In this document: positions 53,001 to 64,000 of the stretch, one piece after another
Numbering within the stretch: position 1 is the first letter of the stretch
Layout of the letters: every line of letters starts with the position of its first letter
From: Amanita rubescens
Taxonomy: Eukaryota > Basidiomycota > Agaricomycetes > Agaricales > Amanitaceae
Reading direction: 5' to 3'
Length of the DNA stretch: 64,000 nt
Assembly: GCA_015039365.1 (NCBI GenBank)
Contig: WION01000009.1
Span: forward strand, 1-64,000
Notes under the pieces: generated by a model
What the model saw: only the letters and a program-made list of their open reading frames with translations
What the model was told of the DNA's origin: nothing
Database searches by the model: none
Position numbers and translations under genes: made by a program

Positions 53001-53318
53001 TACCAACACCTTGGGACGTCTAATATACTATATACCCCTTACCAAGGGGAAACGCCTCTCGCCCAGTATGCAACAGGTACCGATTTTGGGGTGAATTACC
53101 AACACAGCAGCCCATCGCACACATCTGGGTATAGATTTGGCTGGGAAGGACAGCATAATTTGCAATATCCTCCGATGAATGCTGGCCGCCCACCAAATAC
53201 CGAGCCCATGTTGTACAGCCCACATTTCAACGTATACCAGTATCCCGTAAGGCAGGAACATGGACAAGCGCAGGACGAAATATGGAGGAATTTTATGTCT
53301 GATTATAACGCGCAATAA
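50089..53318 (+). CDS. Zn2Cys6 fungal transcription factor
   Basis: Nuclear DNA-binding regulator. The zinc cluster is spread over three small exons: GLSCAECRR|SKLKCDR|VFPCQSCIRR|GCANICPDG, giving six cysteines with C-x2-C-x6-C-x5-C-x2-C-x8-C spacing. A dimerisation coiled coil follows (HAEKLSEQVKTLTLKVQQLE), then IGTLSIGFEGQARYHGESAGS. The fungal-specific middle region lies at 50845-52170 (DLETVHSHRLAVFFMVLANG, GLHRDSEGW-like after an intron, FWELFTWDSW). The C terminus is unstructured and Tyr/Gln/Pro-rich (52630-53318), a possible activation region. There are at least 12 exons. The target genes are unknown. The start ATG 50089 lies 12 codons before the first Cys-containing segment; longer N-termini are possible. 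Confidence 0.88.
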
Positions 53319-53393
53319 CGATAATGTTGTTCACCGATGCAATTATCGTTGTACATACGTAGTGTTCCTTTTCGTGTACTTGTGGCCATTGCT

Positions 53394-54803
53394 TTATGGA
53401 ATATCCATTTTGATAAGCTTTTCCTCACCATCAACAGTAGGGCCAGGTGCCCGATCAGCCTCGTCCATCGCTGTCAATAGTGTATCGACATCTGGGGATA
53501 CAACAAATCTCTTGTGAAGATCACCTATGACGATCATTCGTTTGTCTCTGTGCTGTAGGCAAACTGCTTGCTGAAAAAAGGTAGGTTGAATTGCTGCATT
53601 CACCTGAAGCCAAAGTGATTTAGTGAGTAAGAGGCAGCGAGAACGGTTCGCGCACGTCAAATAGTATGCCATTGTTTAATCTAAACTTAACTGCGCCACT
53701 CCGGTATGTTTCAAGTTGCCCAATAATACCATCTATTACTCCACTTCCAATCGATGGGGTTGCAGGAGTGACGGAGTCCAATAGTCCAGGTTTAACATCT
53801 TGAACATTTTTCGTCGACGGAACAGGTGTTAAATCGGATGTACGGAACCCGGTGTCTGGCGAGAACATAGAGAACGGCGCAGGGAATTGGAAAAACAATA
53901 ATTTCTCCCCGCGATGCGATGGGTCCTAGGAGTGTAGATAATATAGGAAGGCCATCGTTTCGATGAACGGCATACCTGGTGGGCGCTAGTTTGAGAAAAA
54001 TTTGCCTTCAATTCCTCTTCTTCGTCTTCACTGAGGTCAATTGCGTTAACGATCCGTAGTTCACCTAGTTCAACAGTCCATGGCCATGACGAAAACGAGA
54101 AAACGGGACATACTTTCTGCTTGCTCTGCTTTACCGATGGGCTTCTTCCTTGATTCCTTTCGCAGGGTCTCTGGAGCCATCCAGTCTAACTCCCGTACGT
54201 TCTGTAAGTCGATAATCTCTACCCCTTCATCGGGCTCGGAATAAAGTTCCTCGTCTCGATCCACCCTGCCGAACGCTGGATCTACGTCCATCTTTTTCAG
54301 GGATGGTATCGTGGACATGGCCGGAGGATTCCTGGACGTCGAAGCGGAAGTGGGTAGCGCAACGTCCGAACGGGGCATTGACCGCCCTGCCAATTTTCCT
54401 GACAATGCTGGGCCCATGGCGAATGGACCACTAGCAGTCATTTCTGCCACTTGCCGTGACATTCCTCGACCTCTTCCCCTTCCTTTCCCATCGTGAGCGT
54501 TTTCAGCCGTAACAGATGGTGCAGATTCCTGCCAAAAAATTAGATGGAGGTAGCCATTAATTGGGGCACAAACAGTTTTTGTTTCCCTAGGTATACATCA
54601 GTAATCCTCCTGAGTGATCAGGAAACGGAGCATACTCCTTTTTTCTTCTAACAGGCAGGGTAGGTACGAACTTGAGTTTTTGAGTGCCCTGCCTCGTTAC
54701 TTCGGACTGCTTCTTGGCTAGACTCCCAATTGCCTTTGAGCTGTCTGTGAATGGTCATGGCAGATACAGGATAAGAGTGCAAGTCATCAGACGTACCCGA
54801 CAT
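53394..54803 (-). CDS. RPC53: RNA polymerase III subunit RPC4 (RPC53)
   Basis: TFIIF-like subunit that pairs with RPC5 (Rpc37) in Pol III termination and reinitiation. The first exon is only ATGTCGG, joined to AIGSLAKKQSEVTRQGTQKL and KFVPTLPVRRKKE, a family hallmark. An RG-rich stretch precedes EMTASGPFAMGPAL. Acidic sequence with WMAPETLRKES follows, then LLFFQFPAPF and the conserved C-terminal barrel (GIIGQLETYRSGAVKFRLNN, FFQQAVCLQHRDKRMIVIGD). The stop is at 53394-53396, 75 bp from the convergent transcription-factor gene. Its start faces the phosphoribosyltransferase gene 95 bp away, so the two share a very short promoter. Confidence 0.92.
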
Positions 54804-54897
54804 GAGGGACTTGGAGATATTTGACACGTGATGAGAGGCGAACCACTGCTAATAATAGCCAGTTATCGCCCCCGATTTTTTGCGCCCATGGCTGATG

Positions 54898-55873
54898 AGA
54901 TCCAACATTTACACGTAACCTACAATGACATTCACAACCTAATCCGTAGTGCTACGCCCCAGATCGCTCGAGAATTTAACCCGGATCTGCTCATCGCTAT
55001 CGGTAAGCATTAAACAACGCAAAGAGACTCGCTCGTTCATGTTATCACTATCACTAGGTGGAGGGTAAGTTTATCAGTTTTTGTGACAAAGGGCATACAA
55101 CGTCGTCGCGCCAGAGGTTTCTTTCCGGCTCGAGTTATGGTATTCCATCGCGTAATGATATTGTAACTACCTGATCGACCACGGTTAAAGCGTACGTTGC
55201 TTCGTGCAGAAACAAACAACAAAACGCTACAGATTCAAGCTATTGGCCTATCATTGTATGAACCGGTTCCAGGAACTACCGTTGAGCAGCTAGGACAGGA
55301 AGTTATTCGCACTCAGTGGCTGTAAGCCTTGTTACCACGAAATACATGGTTATCTGATACCATTGCCAGAGGTTCCGATGCCAAAAAACTTCTAGTGGGG
55401 AAAAGGAATCTTATTATCGTGAGTGAGGTAACTGCAAGATCAATAAATGGCATGATATACGTACAGGATGTCAGGACGAAGTGGATGACTCGCGAAAAAC
55501 CTTGCAGTGAGTCTAATACCACGGGAATATAAGTAAATTATAGGGCTCGTATAGTTATGCCCTGTCGGAACTACAAAAGGATGTGGACATCGAATTGTTG
55601 GCATACCCTGAACAAGAGCGGCAACAGTTGAGAGCGGCGACACAGTTTGGCGTTTTTGTCGTCCACAACAAAATCAAAGTCAAATTGGCAGATTTACCAA
55701 TTGGAACACCGTAACTGTTTGTCACCCAACTTGATGGATTCAACCTGATGTGTGAATTAGGTATTATGCTGGTACAGAGGTTGGTAATGTCTGGTAAGCA
55801 GAACCGTGCCCATCACTGGAGCGTGCTAAAGCAATGCACATATAGGCTGGAGTACCCCTGGGAGGCGATGTAA
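54898..55873 (+). CDS. Purine phosphoribosyltransferase (HPT1/XPT1-like)
   Basis: Salvages hypoxanthine, guanine or xanthine with PRPP. The start MADEIQHLHVTYNDIHNLIR matches the family opening, and upstream codons in the same frame lie in the promoter. Then come PDLLIAIGGGGFFPARV (across an intron) and a PRPP loop region IIVSEDDVRTKWMTREK-like that is interrupted by an intron at the acidic pair. DIELLAYPEQERQQL, VVHNKIKVKLADLP and the C-terminal EYPWEAM end at TAA 55871. There are seven or more small exons. Whether it prefers xanthine or hypoxanthine cannot be told from sequence. Divergent from RPC53. Confidence 0.88.
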
Positions 55874-56091
55874 GTGATAAGTAGGTTATATCGAAGAGCT
55901 AAACTTGAAAGCATTGCAGTAATATTGAGGAACATGATGGGCTGGCACGGTTGTGTAAGCGTCGTTACGTGTACTAGTATATAGAGAACTTGTGACCGCG
56001 GCTCGCAAAAAACTTGCCCGTGCCTTTCAACCTTTTTCCCTTTTTTTCTCTTTCTCCCATCGGTCTGATACCACTGGCGTCTCTATGAATG

Positions 56092-57257
56092 ATGACAGAA
56101 GAAGTAGACTATGAAAGCCTCCCTCCTAATGCTGGTCTTGCCGTACGTACTCCAGCGCTTTCTACCTTCGCAGATCCTCATAAATGTGGCGTTCGTTCCG
56201 GTTAGGTCAACATGCTGGCCGGTGCACTCGTCAGTACCAATTCTTCAGAACTAATAAGCCTGTCCGCTAATTGGCTCTATCTCAGGCAGGTATCTCGGAA
56301 CATGCAGTTATGTTCCCCGTCGATAGCATTAAAGTTAGTTCAAGCGGAAATACTCTTGAAGAACAATCTCTCAAAAATTTGAATAGACCAGAATGCAAGT
56401 TTTTGCAACATCTCCCGTAGCTGTCTACAGTGGAGTAGGCAACGCGTTTACTCGTATTTCCTCCACTGAAGGCATGAGAGCCCTCTGGCGCGGTGTTACC
56501 TCGGTCGTCCTAGGCGCGGGTCCCGCACATGCAGTGCATTTTGGAACGCTGGAAGCTGTCAAGGAACTGGCTGGTGGAAATCAGGGGGGTAATAACTGGG
56601 TGGCTACGTGTCAGTATATGTTACATCGGCTGCAGGCCATCTTTTAATCATTTACCAACAGCTCTTGCTGGTGCATCGGCCACTATCGCCAGCGATGCCC
56701 TGATGAATCCTTTCGATGGTATGGTTGGTTTGTGTGTGCGTTTGTATTCCTGACTCATATATACCGTATCAGTCATTAAGCAACGGATGCAAGTACACAA
56801 GTCTGAATTTCGTTCGGTTGTCACTTGTGCTCGTACCTTATTGCGCAACGAGGGTATAGGCGCATTTTACGTGTCATATCCAACGACATTGGCTATATCA
56901 ATTCCATTCAATGCCATTCAATTCACAGTGTACGAGCAATTTAAATGGTTTTTGAATCCCCGCGGCGAGTATTCGCCAACATCGCACATCACTTCTGGTG
57001 CCGTGGCTGGAGCTGTTGCCGCGGCCGTGACAACGCCATTGGACGTTGCAAAGACGATACTACAAACAAGAGGAACGTCATCAGAGCCGGACATTAAAAA
57101 CGTAGGAGGGATGGTAGATGCTTTTCGGGTAATATGGAGAAGAGATGGGCTTAAAGGTTTTGGACGTGGACTAACGCCACGGGTATTAACGATTATGCCC
57201 AGCACGGCCTTGTGCTGGTTATCGTATGAATTCTTCAGTAAGTACCGAAAAGCCTGA
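56092..57257 (+). CDS. MRS4: Mitochondrial iron carrier (mitoferrin, MRS3/MRS4)
   Basis: Inner-membrane carrier importing Fe2+ for haem and iron-sulphur cluster synthesis. Three carrier repeats each have the PxDxxK signature: MFPVDSIKTRMQ, NPFD|VIKQRMQ (split by an intron) and TPLDVAKTILQTR. Between them lie the matrix helices (GMRALWRGVTSVVLGAGPAH, GIGAFYVSYPTTLAISIPFN, GLKGFGRGLTPRVLTIMPST). The contact residues GPAHAVHF, and MN in ASDALMNPFD, fit the mitoferrin subgroup. The start is ATG 56092 (MTEEVDYESLPPNAGL); a nearby ATG at 56085 is out of frame. About 290 residues, the normal size. Confidence 0.93.
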
Positions 57258-57406
57258 ATATCCTGCGAGTTCACTGAATTGAAATATTAGAGGCTGCAAT
57301 ACGATCAAATTAATATTGGGTTTAATAGATTGCAAAACGTGTGATATACTTAGAGTGCTCACGTACACTGCTATACTTGTACCTATCTTTTTTCAAAACG
57401 CCCACC

Positions 57407-59733
57407 ATGGTCCTTAATTTGCTTCTTAGGCGGTGTTTCTGGTATACCCTTACGCCGCTTTGTCTCTGGTTCTTGTGGTTTTTACTTGTTCCTTCGGGCC
57501 CATCGAGGTACGACGATGCTGATGCCCACCTCGCTGGCATCTTGGATACAGCCATGTCACTTAACCAGTCATCTCTCACTGCGGTGCTTCCTGTCACCGC
57601 TGAATCTATTGAGAATTTCGGAGAACGGCTAACATCTTTGTATTATGCCGACTCTTGTCTCTACGAGATCCTTGTGGAATCACCTCAATTCCTGGCGCTG
57701 CGCATCAAAGAAGCCGTGCATGTACTTGTACATAAAGAGGCTCCTGGGCACAATCGTCCCGTGATTTCTATCCATCTCTATGGCTCAGCCCGTAAAGTTG
57801 ATTTCCGCCACTATGCGAACAAGGTCACCACAGACTGGGTTCTCGTCCTTGACGAACATGGCCTTCATGGAGTTGATGGATCGACTCGACACAGGTTACT
57901 CAACCCCATAGCCCTATCTATGCCGTTCGGAATATGTGGAGTTACAAATGGAACATGCGTCTCGTCATCAAATTCTCCCCGCCATGTCTCTTATCTACTT
58001 CCACCTTTTGTTACTCGGGCTGTTCAACTCCGAAATGGCGAATGTATCGATAGTCTTATCAGTCCTGTCGCGGTTGAGAAGCCATGTGCGGTAATTTTGC
58101 CCCGACCATCTCCCTCAACGACGCGCTGCAGTTGTCTGAACCATACAGTGGAACGACAGAGGCCCTTAGTTCCAACTGCTTCAAGAAATCTCATCACTTC
58201 CCCGAGTTATGGACCGGCCCAGTTTGCTGTTCTTGTGCCGACCTTACATGATTTGCAGTCATTATCATCTCTATTGTGCCGTCTTCAGTCGAAAGGATTC
58301 GTCATCACCAGCCTTGTATATGCCGATGAAGGGCAAACCTATGGCAACCTCAGATTAATAGGTTGCTCTCTGTTTTATCACGTCATAACAGGCCATAACA
58401 GCGAAGAGAAACTTGGGAGGTTGATACAAAAGATACATGCCCTTCAAAAAATAGCCGACGTCGTCATCGTCCCCAAAGGTGAATTTCCTCTATCTTTGAA
58501 AACTCGACGGCGTGGGCAAACAGTTGTCGAAATACCTCGGGCCGAGTTTCGCTATTCACAATGGATGGGCTCACTTACCCTGCAGGAATGGTTATGTAAA
58601 CTTTCCAGTGTACATCTATGCTACATTCTAACTGACACTTAGGTTGGAATATGCCACACATTGATATCACTATAATAACCCAAAATCGCCCCACGTCACT
58701 GGATCGCCTGTTAGCGTCCCTGTCACGTAGCCTGCTTTTCGGCGATAATGTCAACTTACGAATCAATCTTGAACAAGGTAGCGATCAGGAAACCATGAGG
58801 CTTGTTGACTCGTTCCATTGGAATCACGGTGCAATCACCGTCCACCATCGAATCATTCATGGTGGTCTTCTCCCCGCTGTCGTCGAGTCATGGTATCCGC
58901 ATACAAACCACACATACGCCCTGCTTTTAGAAGATGACATTGAACTGTCCCCATTGTTCTACGCGTGGGCTAAAATGTCTATCCTCCGTTATCGGTGCGA
59001 GGGTGAAAAGAATTGCTATCACGCGACCGCTGAGTGAAGTTTGACTAGGTATGGCGACAATGGGAACTATTCGCCTCGGCTCTTTGGCATTAGCCTTTAC
59101 CAACAAAAGCATATGGAATTACCGGTAGATGGCCGCCGCCATTTCAATGCTCGTGTTCTTTTTCAAGGGCAAAACCTAGATCCTTCAACACCGTACCTAT
59201 CCCCGATTCCTTGTAGTTGGGGTGCGATCTATTTTCCGGAACACTGGCGGGAATTTCATGATTACATCACAATCCGCTTATCAGCCCTATCTTTGGATAT
59301 CGAGCAATGGATTGTACCAAATGTCCGGTCCAATAATTGGACAAAGTCCTGGAAGAAATACTTTATAGAGCTGGTCTTTCTGCGTGGATATGTCATGTTG
59401 TATCCAAACTTCGACAATTACGTTTCGCTTTCAACAAACCATCTCGAGGTAGGGTCGCATGTGAAACATCGTACGAAGGAAAAGCAAGATATGTTCCTGC
59501 TTCCGCTGATGGATCTTCCCCAGTCAATCACTGAAGAAGTCGCAATCCTCGATCTCCCAAATAAAACGCTCCCCCTTTTCAATGCGCTACCAGTTGTCAA
59601 TTTGACCGGCGGTATTAGTCATCTTGACACACTCGTAAGCGATGGGATATCACGAAGACTGAAGCTGTTGGATTGTATAGATAGATACCCTATCCCGTTC
59701 AATGCTCGAAGTTTAATGTGTGTCATGTCGTGA
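57407..59733 (+). CDS. Predicted type II membrane glycosyltransferase
   Basis: The start ATG 57407 is in a perfect CCACCATGG context. A cytosolic LRR-basic start and one signal anchor (FWYTLTPLCLWFLWFLLV) suggest the Golgi. A lumenal region of about 390 residues with several Asn-x-Ser/Thr sites comes before an intron at about 58594-58648. The catalytic part begins DITIITQNRPTSLDRLLAS, a GT-A nucleotide-sugar start, and has ALLLEDDIELSPLFYAWA with the metal-binding acidic pair. After a second intron (about 59005-59048) follow GISLYQQKHMELP and PCSWGAIYFPEHW. The family is widespread in basidiomycetes and resembles plant and oomycete proteins; donor and acceptor are unknown. It appears intact. 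Confidence 0.8.
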
Positions 59734-59785
59734 TGTATTAACTGTAGAATGGTCCAGCTACATGTAAGCAAAGTGATAGTACACG

Positions 59786-62700
59786 TCACATAACTATCTG
59801 CGAACTGTCTAAGCCGAGTGCATGAAGAAATAGATTAACATTAGCTAATTTCATCTGTCGTTCCTCTTCATCTCGTATCCATCCCTTATTGACACTTGCA
59901 ACGTTTTCCAAAATCTTGTCTCGTAGAGCGGTCACCAGTATGTGCTGCTGCTCCGAAACAGCGTGCAGTGCGACGGCAGCCAAGAACTGCCAGACAGGTT
60001 GATCAATGGCGTCAGTATGCACATGCCCCAGAGGGGTCACAGAAGCAACACGGGTGGAAGGGAAAAGCAGAAGGAAATGAGGAGTAAGTAACTGGAAGAG
60101 ATGATCAAATACGAGTTGCCTTGTGTAAATCAAGCTAAGCACTGTGTTGGAATAACTTAACTGGGACACGTACCATTGCTGTGCTTCTTCTGGACTCGGA
60201 AAATCGGGAACCTCGGCAACTGAGCTCATGTTTTGCTTGATTACCTCAACACGGCTTAGGAACAAAGTGAGTAGAGCAAGTCCGGGCTGGGAAGAAATCA
60301 ACTAACAAGCTAGATATTGAAAGCGGAATGCTTACCCGAGTTTGGACTACTACCACGACGTCACTACGATCGAGTAAAAGCCCAAGCAACCCAGTTACTA
60401 GTCTCAAGTTCGCCTTGGCAACAACAGGTAATATACTTTGTAGGGCATTGCTCAAAAATGCCTGTGTTTCTCTCTCGGCTTCTGAATGTTCCCGCGTGTC
60501 CCGTGCGTCATCCAGAATAGGTGCTTGTTTCACCACGTCGAGCTGGTTGAAACACGCAACAAGAAGTGTTAACAAGGTTAACATTCTTTGATCGCTCAAG
60601 TGGCGCGAGATTCTTGACAAGACTTTTTTGCCCTTGCTAGGGATAAGTAAAGAGATGAAGGGATGAGGATCACTGTCAAGTATGTCAAGGTTCCTCTCCA
60701 AGCGAGAATGAAGTGATAGCACCTTGTTTCTAGAGGAACCATAACTCGTAGAGCATCCCAAATCTGGTCGACAAGATCATCGTACTGCTCCTGCCAGACG
60801 ACCATCACTTGTTCATCCTCGCCTGAGGGTTGATCTCGCCTGAGTTGTTCAACGTGCAAAACCAGATCATAGATGTATTCCAAGATTGTCAGAATCTCTC
60901 GGTGACAGAGCGGTTCTCTTCGGATTAAGTTGGTTGTCTGCCATCGCCCGTTAGCCGGTATAGAATAATGATCAAAGAGGAAACCCACATCAGCAGCATT
61001 GCCGAGAGTCTCTCTGCCCAGTTTGGCAGCTTCTTCCGCACCCTTGCTCCTGGGTCCCGAGTCTTTAGAAATGTGGCCATGCGCAGGGGAGATCGTTGGC
61101 GAGGTTCCAGAGTTGCTATCAACTTGTAGCAATTGCCGGGGAGCGGCTTTGTAGCTTCTGCCAGATGTTTTACCAAGTGCACCTTGAAGGCTTTGCAGTG
61201 CTGTTCTGTGATTACTTGCGTGCAACACGGTAGAGTAACTGGGAACCCACCATGCAGACCTTTTTCTTCCTCCCTTCGTCGCGCGTTGTTGACAATTCTT
61301 TCCACCTGTTGTTCCATACGCTGCATTGCATTAGAACGCCGGTTACCTCCTTTTGGACCAGTTAGTCCAAGTCCAACGCCACCACCCGATCCAAACTTCA
61401 ACACTCTTTCATCTTGCGATTGCAAACCCATCTTCGATCGTAATATAGCGCCATAAACCTGAGCATAGAAGTCATCGGCGTAAGGATCCTGGGTCACTAA
61501 TTGCGACACTTGAATCCTCGTGATGAAATCTTTGTCTGACTGAGTCATAAGATCGTTGTATCTTGACTGAATGACAAATTAAGTAAACAAGCGGTGGCGG
61601 GAATGACAGCTGGCTCACCATGTGCGCAATTTTGGCGGCCTTTCGACGTCTTTTTTCTTCCATTTGTTCTGTTTCCAAAATCTTGCGCATGGCTTCCATT
61701 CTAAGCGCTTCTTGCTCAATTACAGCATGTGGATTACCACTCTGAACATTACGGATAAATTCAACTTGCGCCATTTCCGACAAGAGACGTTGTTGTAACT
61801 GAATATTTTGAGGAGTAGGTAAGACTAGACCTTCTTGGAGAGCTGTAGAATAACGATGATTGCCATTTGAAGGAGACTGTGACTCTTGCCGTCGATGTTG
61901 TTGACCGAAAGCATCGTTCAATGAAAGTCCAGATTGTCTATGACGCAGCATCGCTGGATTGGGGCTTTGTCGACGTTGTTGTATTGTTGCGCGTGCCAGC
62001 AATTGGCGTTCCATTTCATCTATTCTCATCTGCTCCTGTATTCTCTGTTGCTGTAACTGTTGTTCTTGATGTTGCTGCAAGAGAAGAAGTTGACGCTGTT
62101 GCTCGAGGAACCGAGGTGACTGAGACGTCGGCAGCATTCTTGGCGGTGGTGTGCGTTGATACTGCTGTTCTCTTTGATGCTGTAGTAACCGCTGCATATG
62201 TAATTGATGTTGTTCTTGCTGCTGAAGGAGCAATTGACGTTGCAACTCCTGCTCCTGTAGAATCCGCTGCCGTTCCTCTTCCTCTTGTTGCATCTGCTGC
62301 TGGAGAAGGATCTCTTTCTGCCTTGCCCTGGAGTGCTGAACGGCCGCTCGCATCTCAGCCTCTATCTCTTCAACCGTGCGCACACCAGCATAGAATACGG
62401 GTGATTCACGATGCCGTCCGACGGGCAACAATGGAGTTGCTCCAGATTCAACCGGTGGTGTCGAAGACACCGTGGACAATTCCTTCGCTCGATTAACGCC
62501 CCCATTTGCACGGGGAAGAACGAACGGCGACTTATTCCCCCACATCGACTCGGCTTTATTGACAGAGGTACGGGCTAGATTTGGTGGTGAGTCATAATCA
62601 AAACCGTTAACGTGCTGCAAATTGATAATCGTACTTGATTGATCACGGTCCAAGGTCGCAGCATCAGGATGGGCACGGCTCTGTAAATTTGTTTTGGTAT

Positions 62701-63046
62701 CTAACACGGCTTTGTCAGAAAAACTTTGTAAAGGTATCGCCTGTTCTTTCGATGGGCGGTCAAATTTGGGTAATGCGACACTAGAAAAGTCGAAATCTTT
62801 CCCTATTGGCATGAGGTGTGAAGCGATCCCATTGAGAATAACTAGACAAGAAAACGCACCGACAACACCGACGTTTCCAAAAGTTTCAGAGTTCAACTCG
62901 TCGCCTCCTTCTTGAAGAGCATCGCCCAGTTCATCGTAACTCTCTTCACCCCATGTAAATACCGGAACTTCCTCTTCAAAGGATGCTTCCTGGAATTGCT
63001 GTTTCTGTCTCTCTAGGTCCTTCTCTTCAAACCCGAAAAATGACAT
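59786..63046 (-). CDS. PAT1: mRNA decapping activator PAT1
   Basis: Scaffold of P-bodies joining the Lsm1-7 ring and the DCP1-DCP2 decapping enzyme. The N terminus MSFFGFEEKDLERQKQQF is the conserved DDX6-binding start. Next is an acidic WGEESYDELGDALQE segment, then a proline-poor, extremely Gln-rich middle (about 61970-62320, QQ/QL runs, coiled-coil prone). The conserved core (MTQSDKDFITRIQVSQLVTQ, DPYADDFYAQVYGAIL) follows. The C-terminal helical repeat domain is spread over several exons (KGKKVLSRISRHLSDQR, LLTLLVACFNQLDVV, GLLGLLLDRSDVVVVVQTR). It lies 132 bp downstream of the debranching-enzyme stop, same strand, and converges with the glycosyltransferase gene. Confidence 0.92.
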
Positions 63047-63178
63047 GGCAGCATGGATGAACTGCGAAGCCTATTGCAGGTATTAAGATCTTGCCAAGGG
63101 ACGGCCGTGAGACAAACATGTACAAATATTGTTCAATTCAAATAGCTATTGGCACAACGAAGTAGAGTCCAACCTCCC

Positions 63179-64000
63179 TCATACACGTAATTGATGTACT
63201 GCCTCCAAAAAATCCAACAGAGTGCTCGCGCTCCACGCTTGAGTATTACACGAGTCACGGCAATATTGTCCATCTCCATTCGTCAACTCAGGCAGTCCTG
63301 CCCAGGGGTCGGTTTGAATGTGGCGCCGGGGTGCAAGAAGAATACGATGAAGATCATGTAATGTCTGGGTTATGTCCTGTATCCGACGCTGCTTAGACCA
63401 ATGCATTACGTTATCCCTCAAACTTACGTTCTTCCCAGAACCGACCCTCGAGTCAAAATAGAGGTAAGACCTTAGAAAGTATCCAAGAGGCCAGCCCCAC
63501 TCAGGGCCCTGTTCAAACCAATGTCAAAAAGATGAATCAATAAATATGTCAGGGCGCACATTGTGATAGTTCCAGCCTTTCGCCACTGACGAATCGGCTG
63601 AATCGTTGGAATTATCATAGATGGGCCGGTATTGAAGATCCGACGGATCCAACGTCTTCATCCCTAACGGACCTCTGAGTATTCTATCCGCTATTTTCAA
63701 AGCGTCGAGAGCATGCGCAGCGTCGAATAATTCTGGAGCGACCGCCATTGCAATCGGGAAGTTCGGTCGTAATTGATAGTCTGCCCATTCTCTGTCGCTG
63801 CAAGACCCGTACACGTCTTTGTAAATGCCCCTTCGATTAACCATTTCCTTGTCAGTCCTGTATTGCCCGTCTTCCGACGGATCTGTTCAGGTAGAAAGCC
63901 ATGGATTTGTTATGACGTGGTACCGTGCTTGTATAAGTTCTTACCAGCCGGAATGTAATAACATTTTTCAAAAGATGTTTGGACTAGACTGTCCCATTCA
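63179..64000 (-). CDS. GDB1: Glycogen debranching enzyme, C-terminal part (runs off the window)
   Basis: Bifunctional 4-alpha-glucanotransferase and amylo-1,6-glucosidase. Only the C-terminal glucosidase end is in the window. In order: [87 protein letters not shown] and NYHN, then after an intron (about 63512-63555) [18 protein letters not shown], and the final [17 protein letters not shown]. The catalytic-site context YNN..GPEW is kept. The stop is at 63179-63181. The gene continues to the right of the window, so its length cannot be judged. Confidence 0.93.

Noticed and set aside
61867..62496. Plus-strand 209-codon frame rich in Val and Ala
   Set aside because: Antisense to the Gln-rich coding part of PAT1; the CTG/TTG repeats keep several frames open.

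Overview
This window looks like nuclear DNA from a basidiomycete fungus, probably a mushroom-forming Agaricomycete. Genes are cut by many introns of about 45-60 nt with GTAAGT/GTATGT-type donors and YAG acceptors. Intergenic gaps in the right half are short. The left half holds families I know from Agaricomycete genomes: a TET/JBP-like 2OG-Fe(II) oxygenase, a KDZ-transposase-associated cysteine-cluster protein, hAT, PIF/Harbinger and Tc1/mariner transposases, and Ty1/copia and Ty3/gypsy elements. All product names come from reading translations by eye; no database search was run.

Layout. About 1-36.3 kb is a transposon-rich island. It starts with an unrecognised multi-exon gene (1-1426) and a TET/JBP-like gene on the minus strand (1725-2846). 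Repeat debris follows, then a convergent pair of decayed genes (8225-9743 plus, 9885-11744 minus). From 11745 to 30029 lies an 18-kb nest. Two inverted copies of a roughly 1.05-kb element, called X here, flank a dead gypsy element, and the gypsy is split by an almost new copia element (14853-22983; LTRs differ at 1 of 407 positions; TSD ATCAC). One X copy carries an apparently intact Tc1/mariner (TSD TA). The other carries an apparently intact two-gene PIF/Harbinger (TSD TAA) and a solo LTR (TSD GTAAG). Because the X copies are interrupted at different places, each shows the empty site for the other's insertions. From 30.2 to 34.6 kb a dead hAT gene is split by a small hAT-like element (TSD GGTGATTG), a solo LTR (TSD CCTAT) and a further inverted-repeat element.

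From 36.4 kb to the right edge there are 14 closely packed cellular genes: an EF-hand MscS channel, guanylate kinase, a YANK/STK32-type kinase, an ATP-dependent DNA ligase of the ligase-IV type, mitochondrial enoyl reductase, a p24 cargo receptor, SAGA subunit SGF73, TAF10, a Zn2Cys6 transcription factor, Pol III subunit RPC4, a purine phosphoribosyltransferase, a mitoferrin-like carrier, a glycosyltransferase, PAT1, and the 3' part of a glycogen debranching enzyme (15 counting this partial gene). SGF73 and TAF10 act in the same SAGA complex and sit in tandem about 40 bp apart.

The most unusual signal is inside the copia element. A 180-codon open frame (16166-16708) ends one base before the gag ATG. 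The whole stretch has no ATG in any forward frame. The frame would encode a proline-rich protein with a PPSY motif and a C-terminal hydrophobic tail. I read it as a candidate non-AUG-initiated, tail-anchored extra protein of the retrotransposon.
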